A DNA stretch of 64,000 nucleotides from Verrucomicrobiota bacterium. Lineage in GTDB: Bacteria > Verrucomicrobiota > Verrucomicrobiia > Opitutales > UBA2995. The position numbers and the translations under genes were made by a program. The stretch covers positions 1-64,000 of the forward strand of contig JAQBYJ010000018.1 in assembly GCA_027622555.1 (NCBI GenBank), in the 5' to 3' direction. The notes below the pieces were generated by a model, which worked only from the letters and a program-made list of their open reading frames with translations, had not been told where the DNA came from and did no database searches. Shown piece by piece: positions 34,703 through 43,903 of this stretch (positions within the stretch are counted from its first letter, which is position 1; each line of letters starts with the position of its first letter).

Positions 34703-37101
34703 CGGTTGCTTCATTGACATTCACGAACACCGGGTGGTGGTGGATTCTAGTTCCGGCTGCCTTCATTCTTCTATTTTTAACCTGGACCGCCTGGAAGCCT
34801 TTAGGGAGTAGAACCATTGGCGAATGGTTACCATTCGGTTTCCGCGTGCTGGGAATTTTGCTCATTCTTCTTTTCTTACTCGAACCTCATTGGACAGGTA
34901 AGCGGGCCGCACGCGGCGCTAACATAGTGGCAGTCATTGCTGACAATAGTCAGGGACTCCAACTAAAGGAAACAGGCTCCGACCTGACACGTGGAGAAGA
35001 GTTGCTCGACCATTTAACAGGTTTGAACAGTGCTTGGTTGGCGCAATTGACAGACAATTTTCAAATCCGCCCCTACCAATTTGATCGCGACCTGCGACGT
35101 ATTCCAGATTTCAGCCAACTGGATTTCCAGGGAGATCGAAGCAACTTGGGATTGGCGTTGAAAAACCTCAAGGACCGTTACCAGGGGCTTCCATTGGCAG
35201 GAGTTGTCGTCCTAACCGATGGTAACGCCACCGACATGGAAGAAAGCCTGGCAGGACTCCCGGACTTACCACCGATTTATCCAATCGTGGTCGGAAATCC
35301 CGGCTCTATGCCGGACGTCAGTATAGATCGCATCGAATTGAAACAAACGGCTTTCGACGATTCACCGGTTACCTTGACGGCCGATGTGGCGAGCAGAGGA
35401 GGTTTCAGAAAAGCAATGGAAGTGCGTGTAAAGTCGTTGAACACAAAATCCATTCTCGATGCCGAGGAGGACGAAGATTTCCTCCCCCAGCCTGTTCGTA
35501 TTTCACCTAAATCATCCGGCGATCCTCAAAGTCTAAACTTTCGCTGGCGGCCATTGCAGACGGGTATTCAATTTTACGAAGTGGCAGCTGTGGCCGAAGC
35601 AGAGACTAATCTCATGGAAGATATGGCATCGCCGGAAGAAGCCACACTTTTAAATAATCGTCGCCTGTTTATGATTGATCAGGGGCAAGACGAATATCGG
35701 ATTCTTTACGTGAGTGGGCGCCCAAACTGGGAGTTTAAGTTTCTCAACCGGGCATTAGCAGAAGATCATCAGCTAAGCCTGGTTGGACTTATTCGCGTGG
35801 CTAAACGGGAACCTAAATTCGAATTTAAAGGCCGCTCGGGTGAATCAAGTAACCCACTTTACCGCGGTTTCGGGCGGGAGGACGAAACGGAGCGCTACGA
35901 TCAACCGGTACTGGTTCGTGTCAATACGAGGGATCAAGATGAGCTCGTTGGTGGGTTTCCTAAAACAGCAGAGGGGCTCTTCGAATATGATGCAGTGATC
36001 ATTGACGATCTGGAAGCGGAGTTTTTCTCTTTCGATCAACAAAACCTCCTAAGACGATTTGCAAGCGAGCGTGGAGGCGGACTCCTCGTCCTGGGAGGTG
36101 CCGATTCCCTGGAAAACGGAAACTATGCTGACACACCACTGGCGAGTGCGTTACCGGTTCATTTGGACCGCAAACCAGACATTTTACCAGGTACGGATTT
36201 GCAATGGGAGCTTACCCGCGAGGGCTGGGTAGAACCTTGGGTCCGAGTGCGCCCAATCGAGTCCGAGGAAAGAGAGCGACTCAATGCCATGCCACCCTTT
36301 AAAGTTCTCAACCCACTCAGCAGCCTGAAACCAGGTGCCCAGGTATTGGCGGAAGCAGTTGATCGCACGGGTAACCGGTATCCGGGGTTGGTCGCGCAGC
36401 AATTTGGTTCGGGTCGCGTTGCAGCTCTGGCTCTCGGCGATCTTTGGCGCTGGGGAATGAAGGGAGCAGAGGAACAAGTCGATCTCGCCCGTTTCTGGCG
36501 TCAACTTGCACGTTGGCTGGTCACGGATAATTTGGCGCAAGTGGAGTTGAATACCGTAAAGACCGGCGAAACGATGCAGTTAAAGATCATTGCCCGGGAC
36601 AAAGACTATCTTCCCATTGATCTGGCCCAGGCTCGTGTTACTATAAAACGGGTTGCCAAGATAGAAACGAAAACGGGCGAAGAATCCGGATTCGAAGAAG
36701 TATCGGTCATCGCCGATCCAGTCTCCGACCAACCGGGTCATTTTTCTGCTGAGTTCCTCGCTCGTGATGCTGGCGCCTATCTGGCTACGCTTGAGGTAAC
36801 CAATGCAGAAGGAGCCGTTGTGGGATCCTCGGAAGCCGGCTGGGTGCTCGACCCTGCAGCAGAAGAGTTTCGCTCACTTGAACCTAACAGGAACCTTCTG
36901 GAAAACCTGGCCAACAAGACAGGCGGCCGAGTATTGGGATATTCGCAACTCAGTTCCTTGAATGACCTGCTAACCCGGAATCCTGCACCTATCACCGAAA
37001 CTTACTCATCGCCTCTTTGGCATAAGAGCTGGTGGTTTCTGGCCATCCTAACCTGCTTCCTTCTCGAATGGGGCGTCAGAAGATTGCGAGGCTTACCATG
37101 A
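34699..37101 (+). CDS. Membrane protein with VWA-like and class I amidotransferase-like domains
   Basis: 800 residues. N-terminal helices at about 12-32 and 48-62, a VWA-like region with degenerate MIDAS (ADNSQG) but an intact VLTDGNATD strand, then an amidotransferase-fold region (YDAVIIDDL, ERGGGLLVLGGADSLENG) without a visible catalytic Cys, and a C-terminal helix. This domain order is common in large PVC membrane proteins beside BatA genes. Likely periplasmic, non-enzymatic, and part of the same complex. Overlaps its neighbours by four bases each. Confidence 0.82.
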   Translation: MTVASLTFTNTGWWWILVPAAFILLFLTWTAWKPLGSRTIGEWLPFGFRVLGILLILLFLLEPHWTGKRAARGANIVAVIADNSQGLQLKETGSDLTRGEELLDHLTGLNSAWLAQLTDNFQIRPYQFDRDLRRIPDFSQLDFQGDRSNLGLALKNLKDRYQGLPLAGVVVLTDGNATDMEESLAGLPDLPPIYPIVVGNPGSMPDVSIDRIELKQTAFDDSPVTLTADVASRGGFRKAMEVRVKSLNTKSILDAEEDEDFLPQPVRISPKSSGDPQSLNFRWRPLQTGIQFYEVAAVAEAETNLMEDMASPEEATLLNNRRLFMIDQGQDEYRILYVSGRPNWEFKFLNRALAEDHQLSLVGLIRVAKREPKFEFKGRSGESSNPLYRGFGREDETERYDQPVLVRVNTRDQDELVGGFPKTAEGLFEYDAVIIDDLEAEFFSFDQQNLLRRFASERGGGLLVLGGADSLENGNYADTPLASALPVHLDRKPDILPGTDLQWELTREGWVEPWVRVRPIESEERERLNAMPPFKVLNPLSSLKPGAQVLAEAVDRTGNRYPGLVAQQFGSGRVAALALGDLWRWGMKGAEEQVDLARFWRQLARWLVTDNLAQVELNTVKTGETMQLKIIARDKDYLPIDLAQARVTIKRVAKIETKTGEESGFEEVSVIADPVSDQPGHFSAEFLARDAGAYLATLEVTNAEGAVVGSSEAGWVLDPAAEEFRSLEPNRNLLENLANKTGGRVLGYSQLSSLNDLLTRNPAPITETYSSPLWHKSWWFLAILTCFLLEWGVRRLRGLP

Positions 37102-38096
37102 GATTTGGAATACCTGTATCCTTGCTATTTTTCGCGAGCCTGAGTGGGTTCGCTTCAACCGACCATCAAGTGCTGGTTATCGTAGGCGCTCCAGGAGAAG
37201 CCAGTTACGCCGAAGGATTTGAAGAAGCCGCACAAGCCTGGGAAGAAGCCGGCCAGGCTACCAATGCGGTCGTCGATTTTATTGGAAGAAACACGAGCGA
37301 AGCATCCACCCCCAAAGAAGAGATTCTTAAGTGGATCCAGGACCTGGATACAGAATCAGCGGCTCCCGCATGGATCGTTTATATTGGCCACGGCACCTAC
37401 AATCGTCGCGATGCCTACCTCAACATCAAAGGACCTGACATCTCTTCAAAAGAACTCGCAGACTGGATACCAAAGATGGATCGTACGCTCATCTTTATTC
37501 ATGGCGGATCAGCCAGCAGCCCATTTATGTCAGCTCTGTCGGGGCCAAACCGAATTATCATTTCAGGGACGAGAAATCCGGATGAAATCAACTACGCGCG
37601 TTTCGGAGAATACTTTGCCAACGTACTCGCCAAATCAGACGGTGACATCGACCAGGACGGACAAACCTCACTGCTCGAGGCATTCCTCACAACGTCGGAT
37701 CGCGTAGAATCATTTTATACGGAAGCCGGACGCTTATCGTCCGAGCATGCATTGTTAGATGATAACGGTGACAAGCTCGGTACCCCGCCCGATTGGTTTC
37801 GTGGAGTGCGGGTAACGAAACGTTCCAAGACGGGAATGGACGCTGATGGATTTCGTGCCCATCAAATAGCATTGATACCATCGGAACAGGAAAAGCGTCT
37901 GTCCGCGGAACAGCGCCAGGAACGCGACGCACTTGAAGCAGAAATAGAAGTGTTACGAAAAAAGAAATCTACCTTTCAGGAAAACGCGTATTACGAAATG
38001 CTCGAAGCCATTTTACTGAAGCTTTCCAACCTGTATTTCCCGAAAGATGCGGAAGGGAATCTCATCGACCCACTGTCTGAGCAAGAAGGATCCTGA
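37098..38096 (+). CDS. Secreted caspase/legumain-fold protein lacking catalytic Cys
   Basis: 332 residues with a signal peptide (MRFGIPVSLLFFASLSGFAS). The fold markers are VLVIVGAPGE, VYIGHGT with the His at 98, and RTLIFIHGGSAS at about 129-140, where active C13/caspase-like peptidases have a Cys after a hydrophobic strand. No Cys is present there, so it is probably a pseudo-enzyme. DQDGQTSLLEAF looks like a Ca-binding EF-like loop. ATG 37098 overlaps the previous stop (ATGA) and begins a clean signal peptide, hence the start. Last gene of the block. Confidence 0.8.
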   Translation: MRFGIPVSLLFFASLSGFASTDHQVLVIVGAPGEASYAEGFEEAAQAWEEAGQATNAVVDFIGRNTSEASTPKEEILKWIQDLDTESAAPAWIVYIGHGTYNRRDAYLNIKGPDISSKELADWIPKMDRTLIFIHGGSASSPFMSALSGPNRIIISGTRNPDEINYARFGEYFANVLAKSDGDIDQDGQTSLLEAFLTTSDRVESFYTEAGRLSSEHALLDDNGDKLGTPPDWFRGVRVTKRSKTGMDADGFRAHQIALIPSEQEKRLSAEQRQERDALEAEIEVLRKKKSTFQENAYYEMLEAILLKLSNLYFPKDAEGNLIDPLSEQEGS

Positions 38097-38127
38097 GCAT
38101 CTTGAGAACAAACGTGGGCACCACATT

Positions 38128-38556
38128 TTACTTCTTCCCGTCCAAGTACTTCCAGGCACCCTTAAAGCGCTTGAACCGGGAACGTTCGTGCAATTCGTAA
38201 AGCTCACCCTCTAAATAGTAATCAGCTATAAATTCAACTTTCCCGGTCTTGTCTTCTTTCCCACCGCCACTGGTGCTGAGAATTCTCAGGAAACTCCAAC
38301 TGACCTGTTCCATCGTTTTGACGATTTCCTGCCGCAGTCCAGGCTCGCGTGTATCAGGATGAGTGGTATCGAGCAGGTATTCGATTCGCCTGAAAAAGTA
38401 GGCACTATATCTGGAACGCATAAGTTGCTCCGCTGTTTCAGGCTTTGCCTTCAAATAATGATATGGCATACAACAAGCACCATAGGTCTTCTGGCTCTTA
38501 CAAGGGCAGAGAGACTCCTCTCGTTCGGTTGGCTTGTGTTTAGGTTTTGCACTCAT
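38128..38556 (-). CDS. ychJ: YchJ family protein (SEC-C zinc motif)
   Basis: 142 residues. N-terminal SEC-C-type motif CPCKSQKTYGACC binds zinc; LMRSRYSAYFFRRIEYLLDTTHP, here split after LMRSRYSAY, is the UPF0225/YchJ core with an NTF2-like fold. Function unresolved. It converges with the secreted caspase-fold gene (31 bp gap) and diverges from the adenylation gene (about 50 bp gap). Confidence 0.88.
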   Translation of the reverse strand: MSAKPKHKPTEREESLCPCKSQKTYGACCMPYHYLKAKPETAEQLMRSRYSAYFFRRIEYLLDTTHPDTREPGLRQEIVKTMEQVSWSFLRILSTSGGGKEDKTGKVEFIADYYLEGELYELHERSRFKRFKGAWKYLDGKK

Positions 38557-38605
38557 CAGAAACTACCCTCCAGATACTGACCTATTGTTCAAAACAAAAT
38601 ACTTA

Positions 38606-40183
38606 ATGATTTCCTTCGAGCCCATTTCAGTTGCTGAGACTGCTCAGTCCATTCCCAAACGCATTGAGGAACAAGTAAGGAAACACGGGAAACACCTCGC
38701 CGTTAAAACACAGAGTTGTGGGCTCACTTATAATTCCCTCAATCTCTACGCAAACCGCATTGCATCGGATCTACTTTCAAAAAAAGTTCCTGCCAAATCC
38801 CCAATCGTGATCCTATGCGAACAAGGAGCCCCATTTATTGCGGCTACCCTGGGGGTATTAAAGGCAGGAATGTTTTACGTGCCATTAGAGCCATCCGATC
38901 GACCATCATACCTACTTGAGATACTTCAGTGCCTGGATGCCTCCACCATTCTGACTGATAACAAAAGCTCCTTTAGGTTAAACAACCTTGTTCAATCCGG
39001 ACAGAGAATTATCAATATTGAGGAATTTGAATCTGGGCCGCCAATTGAGAATCCGAGTCTCCAAATCGATCCAGATTCCTTGGCCTACATTTACTTTACG
39101 TCCGGTTCAACTGGTCGACCCAAAGGAGTCACTGACACCCATCGAAATGTTCTACACAATATTCTGAGGTATACAAACAGTTTGAAAATAACCTGGAAGG
39201 ACAAACTCACCTTGCTTCATTCCCCCAGTTTAAGTGCCTGCGTTTCAAGTCAGTATGGTGCTTTGTTAAATGGTGCCAGTGTTTTCCCAAACAGGACAGA
39301 TAGGGATTCCATCGACACCTTGGCGAGTTGGTTAATTGAGGAGGAGATAACCATTTATCATTCCATTCCTCTGGTATTTCGCTTTGCCCTTAATGAGTTC
39401 TCTGTAAAATCCAGTCTTCGCATGATTCGGCTCGAGGGAGATGAAGCAGCTGTCGAAGACCTGCAATTGTTTTCAAAATTTTGCCCACCAAAATGCATCC
39501 TGGTGAACGGATTAGGTTCAACCGAAACCGGATTATGCAGACAATTCTTTTTTGAAAAAGATGGGGAGCTACCAACTACAACAGTCCCTATAGGTTACCC
39601 GGTCGAAGATATGGAAATCTTCGTGATTGGTGAAGATGGCAATCCAGTGGTCACTAATCAGTTGGGAGAGATTGTTGTTCGAAGTCGTTTTCTAAGTCCC
39701 GGATATTGGAATGATACTGAAAGGACGATTAAGTCATTTCTAGAAGACACCCGTAACCCGGGATTCAGGATTTTCAAAACAGGTGATCTCGGACGATTTA
39801 AAGAGGATGGCTGTCTGGAATACCTGGGGAGGGTTAAATCAGGGCCTGAATTCCAAGAACAAGTATCAAGAAACGGATCCTTTAAGGATTCATCCACTGA
39901 ACAGCATACGACCCCGAATCAGGAAATTCAAAACACAGATCCAAGCTCGCCGACGGAAATAATCCTGGCAACCATATGGGTAAACATACTGAACTGTGAA
40001 TCGATCAGCACTAACGACGACTTTTTATTACTAAACGGAGATTCAATAAAAGCCATGCGCATGGTGAACCAAATAAACCTGGAGTTAGGAATTCAGATTT
40101 CGATAAAAGACCTGTTTTTGCATAACGTTTTCTCAGACCTGGTGAAGTTCGTGGAAAGTCGGACGGAATCCAGTCCAAAGTAA
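38606..40183 (+). CDS. Adenylation-thiolation didomain (NRPS-like), C-terminal adenylation subdomain absent
   Basis: 525 residues. An AMP-binding large subdomain with core A3 FTSGSTGRPKGV (164-175) and A7 FKTGDLGRF (390-398), then GCLEYLGR ending at residue 409. The usual A8-A10 subdomain, including the catalytic lysine, is missing. A polar linker of about 35 residues leads to a carrier domain with its phosphopantetheine Ser at 480 (LNGDS). Without the small subdomain, adenylate formation would be impaired. No condensation, thioesterase or Sfp-type gene is near. I chose ATG 38606; upstream codons overlap the ychJ region. Confidence 0.85.
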   Translation: MISFEPISVAETAQSIPKRIEEQVRKHGKHLAVKTQSCGLTYNSLNLYANRIASDLLSKKVPAKSPIVILCEQGAPFIAATLGVLKAGMFYVPLEPSDRPSYLLEILQCLDASTILTDNKSSFRLNNLVQSGQRIINIEEFESGPPIENPSLQIDPDSLAYIYFTSGSTGRPKGVTDTHRNVLHNILRYTNSLKITWKDKLTLLHSPSLSACVSSQYGALLNGASVFPNRTDRDSIDTLASWLIEEEITIYHSIPLVFRFALNEFSVKSSLRMIRLEGDEAAVEDLQLFSKFCPPKCILVNGLGSTETGLCRQFFFEKDGELPTTTVPIGYPVEDMEIFVIGEDGNPVVTNQLGEIVVRSRFLSPGYWNDTERTIKSFLEDTRNPGFRIFKTGDLGRFKEDGCLEYLGRVKSGPEFQEQVSRNGSFKDSSTEQHTTPNQEIQNTDPSSPTEIILATIWVNILNCESISTNDDFLLLNGDSIKAMRMVNQINLELGIQISIKDLFLHNVFSDLVKFVESRTESSPK

Positions 40184-40232
40184 ATCCAGGATTGATTCGT
40201 TGGTTAAACCCTCTTTTATCGCGACATCCAGT

Positions 40233-40814
40233 ATGGCTAGAAGAAACAACAGATCGAAGAACCCCCCACGGGAAAGCAAACACGTGGATATCAACGCCCC
40301 GCTTCCCCGTATGTCGGAAGAAGAGCTCTATGAGAAAATTATCGAGCTCGATAGCCCCACCGTCCTGATACTCGATTGTATCGAAGATCCACATAACCTT
40401 GGGGCCTGTTTAAGAACTGCTGACGCAGTAGGAGTCATTGCTGTGGTTACTCCCAAGAACCGGGCCGCTTCGATCACCGAAACCGTTCGTCGTGTTGCTT
40501 CTGGCGGAGCGGAATCAGTACCTGTCGTGCAAGTCAGCAACCTGGCCCAATCGATGACCAAGATGAAAGATGCCGGGCTCTTCCTTATCGGAACTTCCGA
40601 CCAAGCGAGACAAGATCTTTATGATCTCAAACTTACTGGTGCCATCGGCATCGTGATGGGATCTGAAGGAAATGGCCTAAGACGTCTGACCATGGATACT
40701 TGCGATGACCTGGTTAAAATCCCCATGGAGGGAAATGTGCCTTGCCTCAATATTTCCGTAGCGACGGGAGTATGCCTGTATGAAGTAGTTCGGCAGAGGA
40801 AGGGTAATAAATGA
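40233..40814 (+). CDS. rlmB: SpoU-family 23S rRNA 2'-O-methyltransferase, RlmB-like
   Basis: 193 residues from ATG 40233; an earlier TTG adds nothing recognisable. The three SPOUT motifs are present: NLGACLRTAD with the catalytic Arg, GIVMGSEGNGLRRLT, and IPMEGNVPCLNISVATGV, which forms the knotted SAM site. The N-terminal substrate-binding domain of long RlmB proteins is reduced to about 45 residues. Likely methylates a 23S rRNA guanosine; exact site unproven. Confidence 0.88.
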   Translation: MARRNNRSKNPPRESKHVDINAPLPRMSEEELYEKIIELDSPTVLILDCIEDPHNLGACLRTADAVGVIAVVTPKNRAASITETVRRVASGGAESVPVVQVSNLAQSMTKMKDAGLFLIGTSDQARQDLYDLKLTGAIGIVMGSEGNGLRRLTMDTCDDLVKIPMEGNVPCLNISVATGVCLYEVVRQRKGNK

Positions 40815-40846
40815 TCTCTTCTGTCCCTCGGAACTATTCCCTATAA

Positions 40847-42082
40847 TCAGGAAACCGAATATTCCTTTACGAGTTCCTCAGTGAGCGCGGTACCGAACCC
40901 CGGCTTTTCGGATGGAAGGTAGTAACCGTTTTCAAAGGTTGCACTCATGGCATTCATCAATTCAGTTCCCGCGTCCGTGGTGCCGAAGCTTTCTGCCCAA
41001 TTGCATTGTCCCGAAGCTAAACAAAGGGGAAGACCAAAAAGACTACCTCCCCGATGAGGTGTAAATTCGAGTCCGTGAGCAGCGGCCATTGCTGAAATTT
41101 TCCGAAGAGAAGTTACACCACCGCACCAGGTCACATCGGGCTGCAAAACATCGGCAGCATTATGCCGTATCAATTCAGCAAATCCAAAACGGGTGTACTC
41201 ATGCTCGCCATTGGCAATTCGGGTGCTGTCGATTTCTTTTACCAATCGCTCGTAGCCCAGAATGTTGTCCGGTGAGAGTGGCTCTTCTATCCAATAAAGA
41301 TCTAAGTCTTCCAATCGTTTGGCCATATCGATGGTGTAATCAACATCGTCCCAGCCGGCTACGCATTCGATCATCATGGTCCGATCCGGACCGACCTTTT
41401 CCCTAAATGCCTGAAGCGTCTTTACGGTTCTGCGTTTACCTTCTTCGCCTTCCGCCAGCCCATCCCAAATAACCACCTTGAAGTGGCGAATGTTCAAATC
41501 GAGTCCATTTTGAACCGCTTCCGGCACACCGGTATGATACACAGGAATCCGGTCTTTGGTTGTCCCACCCAATAGGCGATACACAGGCTGATCCGCATGT
41601 TTTCCAAAAATATCCCATAAGGCATTATCCACTCCACTCAGGGCCATTACAAAAACACCACGCCGTCCATAAAAGTTTGAGGACGTGTACATTTGATCCC
41701 ACAGCAGCTCTATGTTTAAAGGATTGGTTCCGATCAACAAATGCCTCAAGTGACCCTGAATAATTTCGCAGCCCACTTTGCCTCCACCACCCATACCAAA
41801 TCCGGTTATGCCATTGTTTGTTTTGATAACCACGACAATGGCACCAGCCAATTGGGCAAAAGGACCGGTATAACGCCAGCGTTTCGGATCAAAGTCGGAC
41901 TTAAACTCTGGCAAAGTTCCTTGATTGGAGCGCTCCCACAACTTTACCGGATAAGCGTCGACTGATACGATTTTTAGTTTCGAATTCGTAACCCTTGATT
42001 GAGCATTTAACTCATTGGGGAATTTTAAAATGGATGCTGCTCCAGCTAGAGCCAGACCTTGGATGAAGTTGCGTCGGTTCAT
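40847..42082 (-). CDS. Enolase-superfamily dehydratase, L-rhamnonate dehydratase-like, Tat-exported
   Basis: 411 residues with a Tat signal (NRRNFIQGLALAGAAS). Metal-ligand positions: E239 in MMIECVAGW (usually Asp), E266/E267 in YWIEEP and E293 in NGEHEYT. VLQPDVTWCGGVTSL and EFTPHRGG are close to rhamnonate-type sugar-acid dehydratases. Export of a sugar-acid dehydratase is unusual in most bacteria but seen in PVC members. Substrate not provable from sequence. Part of a three-gene minus-strand group of exported proteins. Confidence 0.85.
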   Translation of the reverse strand: MNRRNFIQGLALAGAASILKFPNELNAQSRVTNSKLKIVSVDAYPVKLWERSNQGTLPEFKSDFDPKRWRYTGPFAQLAGAIVVVIKTNNGITGFGMGGGGKVGCEIIQGHLRHLLIGTNPLNIELLWDQMYTSSNFYGRRGVFVMALSGVDNALWDIFGKHADQPVYRLLGGTTKDRIPVYHTGVPEAVQNGLDLNIRHFKVVIWDGLAEGEEGKRRTVKTLQAFREKVGPDRTMMIECVAGWDDVDYTIDMAKRLEDLDLYWIEEPLSPDNILGYERLVKEIDSTRIANGEHEYTRFGFAELIRHNAADVLQPDVTWCGGVTSLRKISAMAAAHGLEFTPHRGGSLFGLPLCLASGQCNWAESFGTTDAGTELMNAMSATFENGYYLPSEKPGFGTALTEELVKEYSVS

Positions 42083-42142
42083 AAAACTTCTTTATCCCGA
42101 ATTATTCAGAACCTTACAAGCCAAGTCGCCCGTATTCTGTAA

Positions 42143-43645
42143 TTAACTTAGCGCGGCCCGGGTCCGAGCCACCAACCTATTGTCAGGTTTTTCATGGCCA
42201 TCCAGCCAGAAAACGGTAGAAGAAAGGAAGCGCGCCCGGATTTCTGGCGAAAGATGCCGATAATCCTCCAGCATGGCGGAACTGAATTTATAATCATGTG
42301 AATCGTTGCCCTTGAGATAAATCATGCGCTGAGCGGCGGCAATAAATGACTGCGGGTCCTGAGACTGCTCGAGGTAGGCCAACGTCTTTTGCGCAGACAG
42401 TATCCTATTATTACCTACGTCCGATAAAACGTCTTCCAGGCTTGGAGTTCCCTCGACTGGATTGAAGGTGTCAATTGAGATACCCTCCCCTACGCCTCCG
42501 GCCCGACGAAACATAGTAAGGAAGGCCGAGTTCTGCAGGAGCAAATATCGCCGGGTCTCATCGTTGTTTGTGTGCTGGTATAGGTAGTGCATGGCATTGG
42601 AAGTCGTACACGCATGCAGCGCAACAATAGCTGGCCGCCGCATCATCATCTCAGCCGCATGCTGGAAATGGGCGTCCCAAATAGATTGTGGATCAATCCC
42701 ACGGTTGAGCAGATCGATTACTTTTTTGCTGGCATCCTGCCAACTGCCCTGACGTAGAACGTTCAAAAGTTCCAACGAGGCTTCCGGCTTGATTTCTCCC
42801 TGTTGCCAACCGGTTCGAATTTCTTTGAGCGCTTGAAGATTTCTTCGACCGGGTCGATCGGCCTCGTAATCATTCTGGGCAGGGTTATCTTCGCCGCCTT
42901 CGAGGAGCGCGTATGCTAGCGAGCGCAGCACTGGCTCAGCATGTTGCCAGCCAATCGTTTTTAATGTCCTCCAAGCATTGGCTACATAAATGGCCTTGTG
43001 CCCGATGTCCCGGAAATCACGTGCACCATAACGACAAAATATATCGAATAGTTCTTCGTTTCCCGCCGATCGAGCCAGACCAGCTACAGCGCTATCCGCT
43101 TTGGTTTCATCCCACTGGTCCATGGCTTCTCTAAACAGAGCTAAAGCCTTTGAAGCGGAAGGCAGCATCCGTTCATCCACCGATGGCAAAATCCAATCAC
43201 CTTCCGACACATCGCGCGCCTGAGACGATTTGAAATAGTCCAGAGCCCAGAATATGGGTAACCACCGATCACTATCAGGGGAGTTCTGACTGGCCAGGTG
43301 AGCGGAATGCACCACCAATACTGCATGAAACTTGAACCCGACCGGGCGTGGCTGGATATTACGCACGCCGGCAAGAAACAAGGATGTGAGCACTTCATGA
43401 TACGAAGTTCCGGTTTTAATCCGGTGAGCGATCTCCTCCAACAATCGATCACGTGAGCTCTCTTCCAGTAAACGAACTAACGGCTCGATATCCGGACTGA
43501 ATCGGACGAAGTTTGTTTGGATTTGCGACTCGGCCGCTCGCAGGACAGGAAGGCCTGGAATTAATCCACCATCTCCCAATCCCAAAAAAGCACCAGTAGC
43601 TGCACAGGATTTAAGAAATTGCCGACGATTGGACATATTGCTCAC
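42143..43645 (-). CDS. Tat-exported protein of unknown function
   Basis: 500 residues with Tat signal NRRQFLKSCAATGAFLG. The mature part is mostly helical, with conserved-looking FKFHAVLVVHSAHLA and IVALHACTTSNAMHYL blocks whose His and Cys residues could bind metal. I know similar proteins only as uncharacterised PVC products. It follows the enolase gene's upstream side on the same strand with a 60-bp gap. Function unknown. Confidence 0.75.
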   Translation of the reverse strand: MSNMSNRRQFLKSCAATGAFLGLGDGGLIPGLPVLRAAESQIQTNFVRFSPDIEPLVRLLEESSRDRLLEEIAHRIKTGTSYHEVLTSLFLAGVRNIQPRPVGFKFHAVLVVHSAHLASQNSPDSDRWLPIFWALDYFKSSQARDVSEGDWILPSVDERMLPSASKALALFREAMDQWDETKADSAVAGLARSAGNEELFDIFCRYGARDFRDIGHKAIYVANAWRTLKTIGWQHAEPVLRSLAYALLEGGEDNPAQNDYEADRPGRRNLQALKEIRTGWQQGEIKPEASLELLNVLRQGSWQDASKKVIDLLNRGIDPQSIWDAHFQHAAEMMMRRPAIVALHACTTSNAMHYLYQHTNNDETRRYLLLQNSAFLTMFRRAGGVGEGISIDTFNPVEGTPSLEDVLSDVGNNRILSAQKTLAYLEQSQDPQSFIAAAQRMIYLKGNDSHDYKFSSAMLEDYRHLSPEIRARFLSSTVFWLDGHEKPDNRLVARTRAALS

Positions 43646-43903
43646 GACCGACTCATCATCGACCGAGTTGCATTAATCCGCAAGCCTCAAACCAGAGCCA
43701 ATTCGGAGCAAGGGTGACGAGATCACTACCATCATAGGCAGGGTTTACCGCTTAATAACGCTAAATTCACGCTTAACTAATTCTCCTTTCAAATTAGTGC
43801 CTTTGAGCGTCCTTAGGTGTCCATTATAACTCCTGAAGCGACGTGGAAGGTGGATTAAAAATGCCAATGCAATAAACAAATTGTCGGCACGAGAATGTGA
43901 TAC

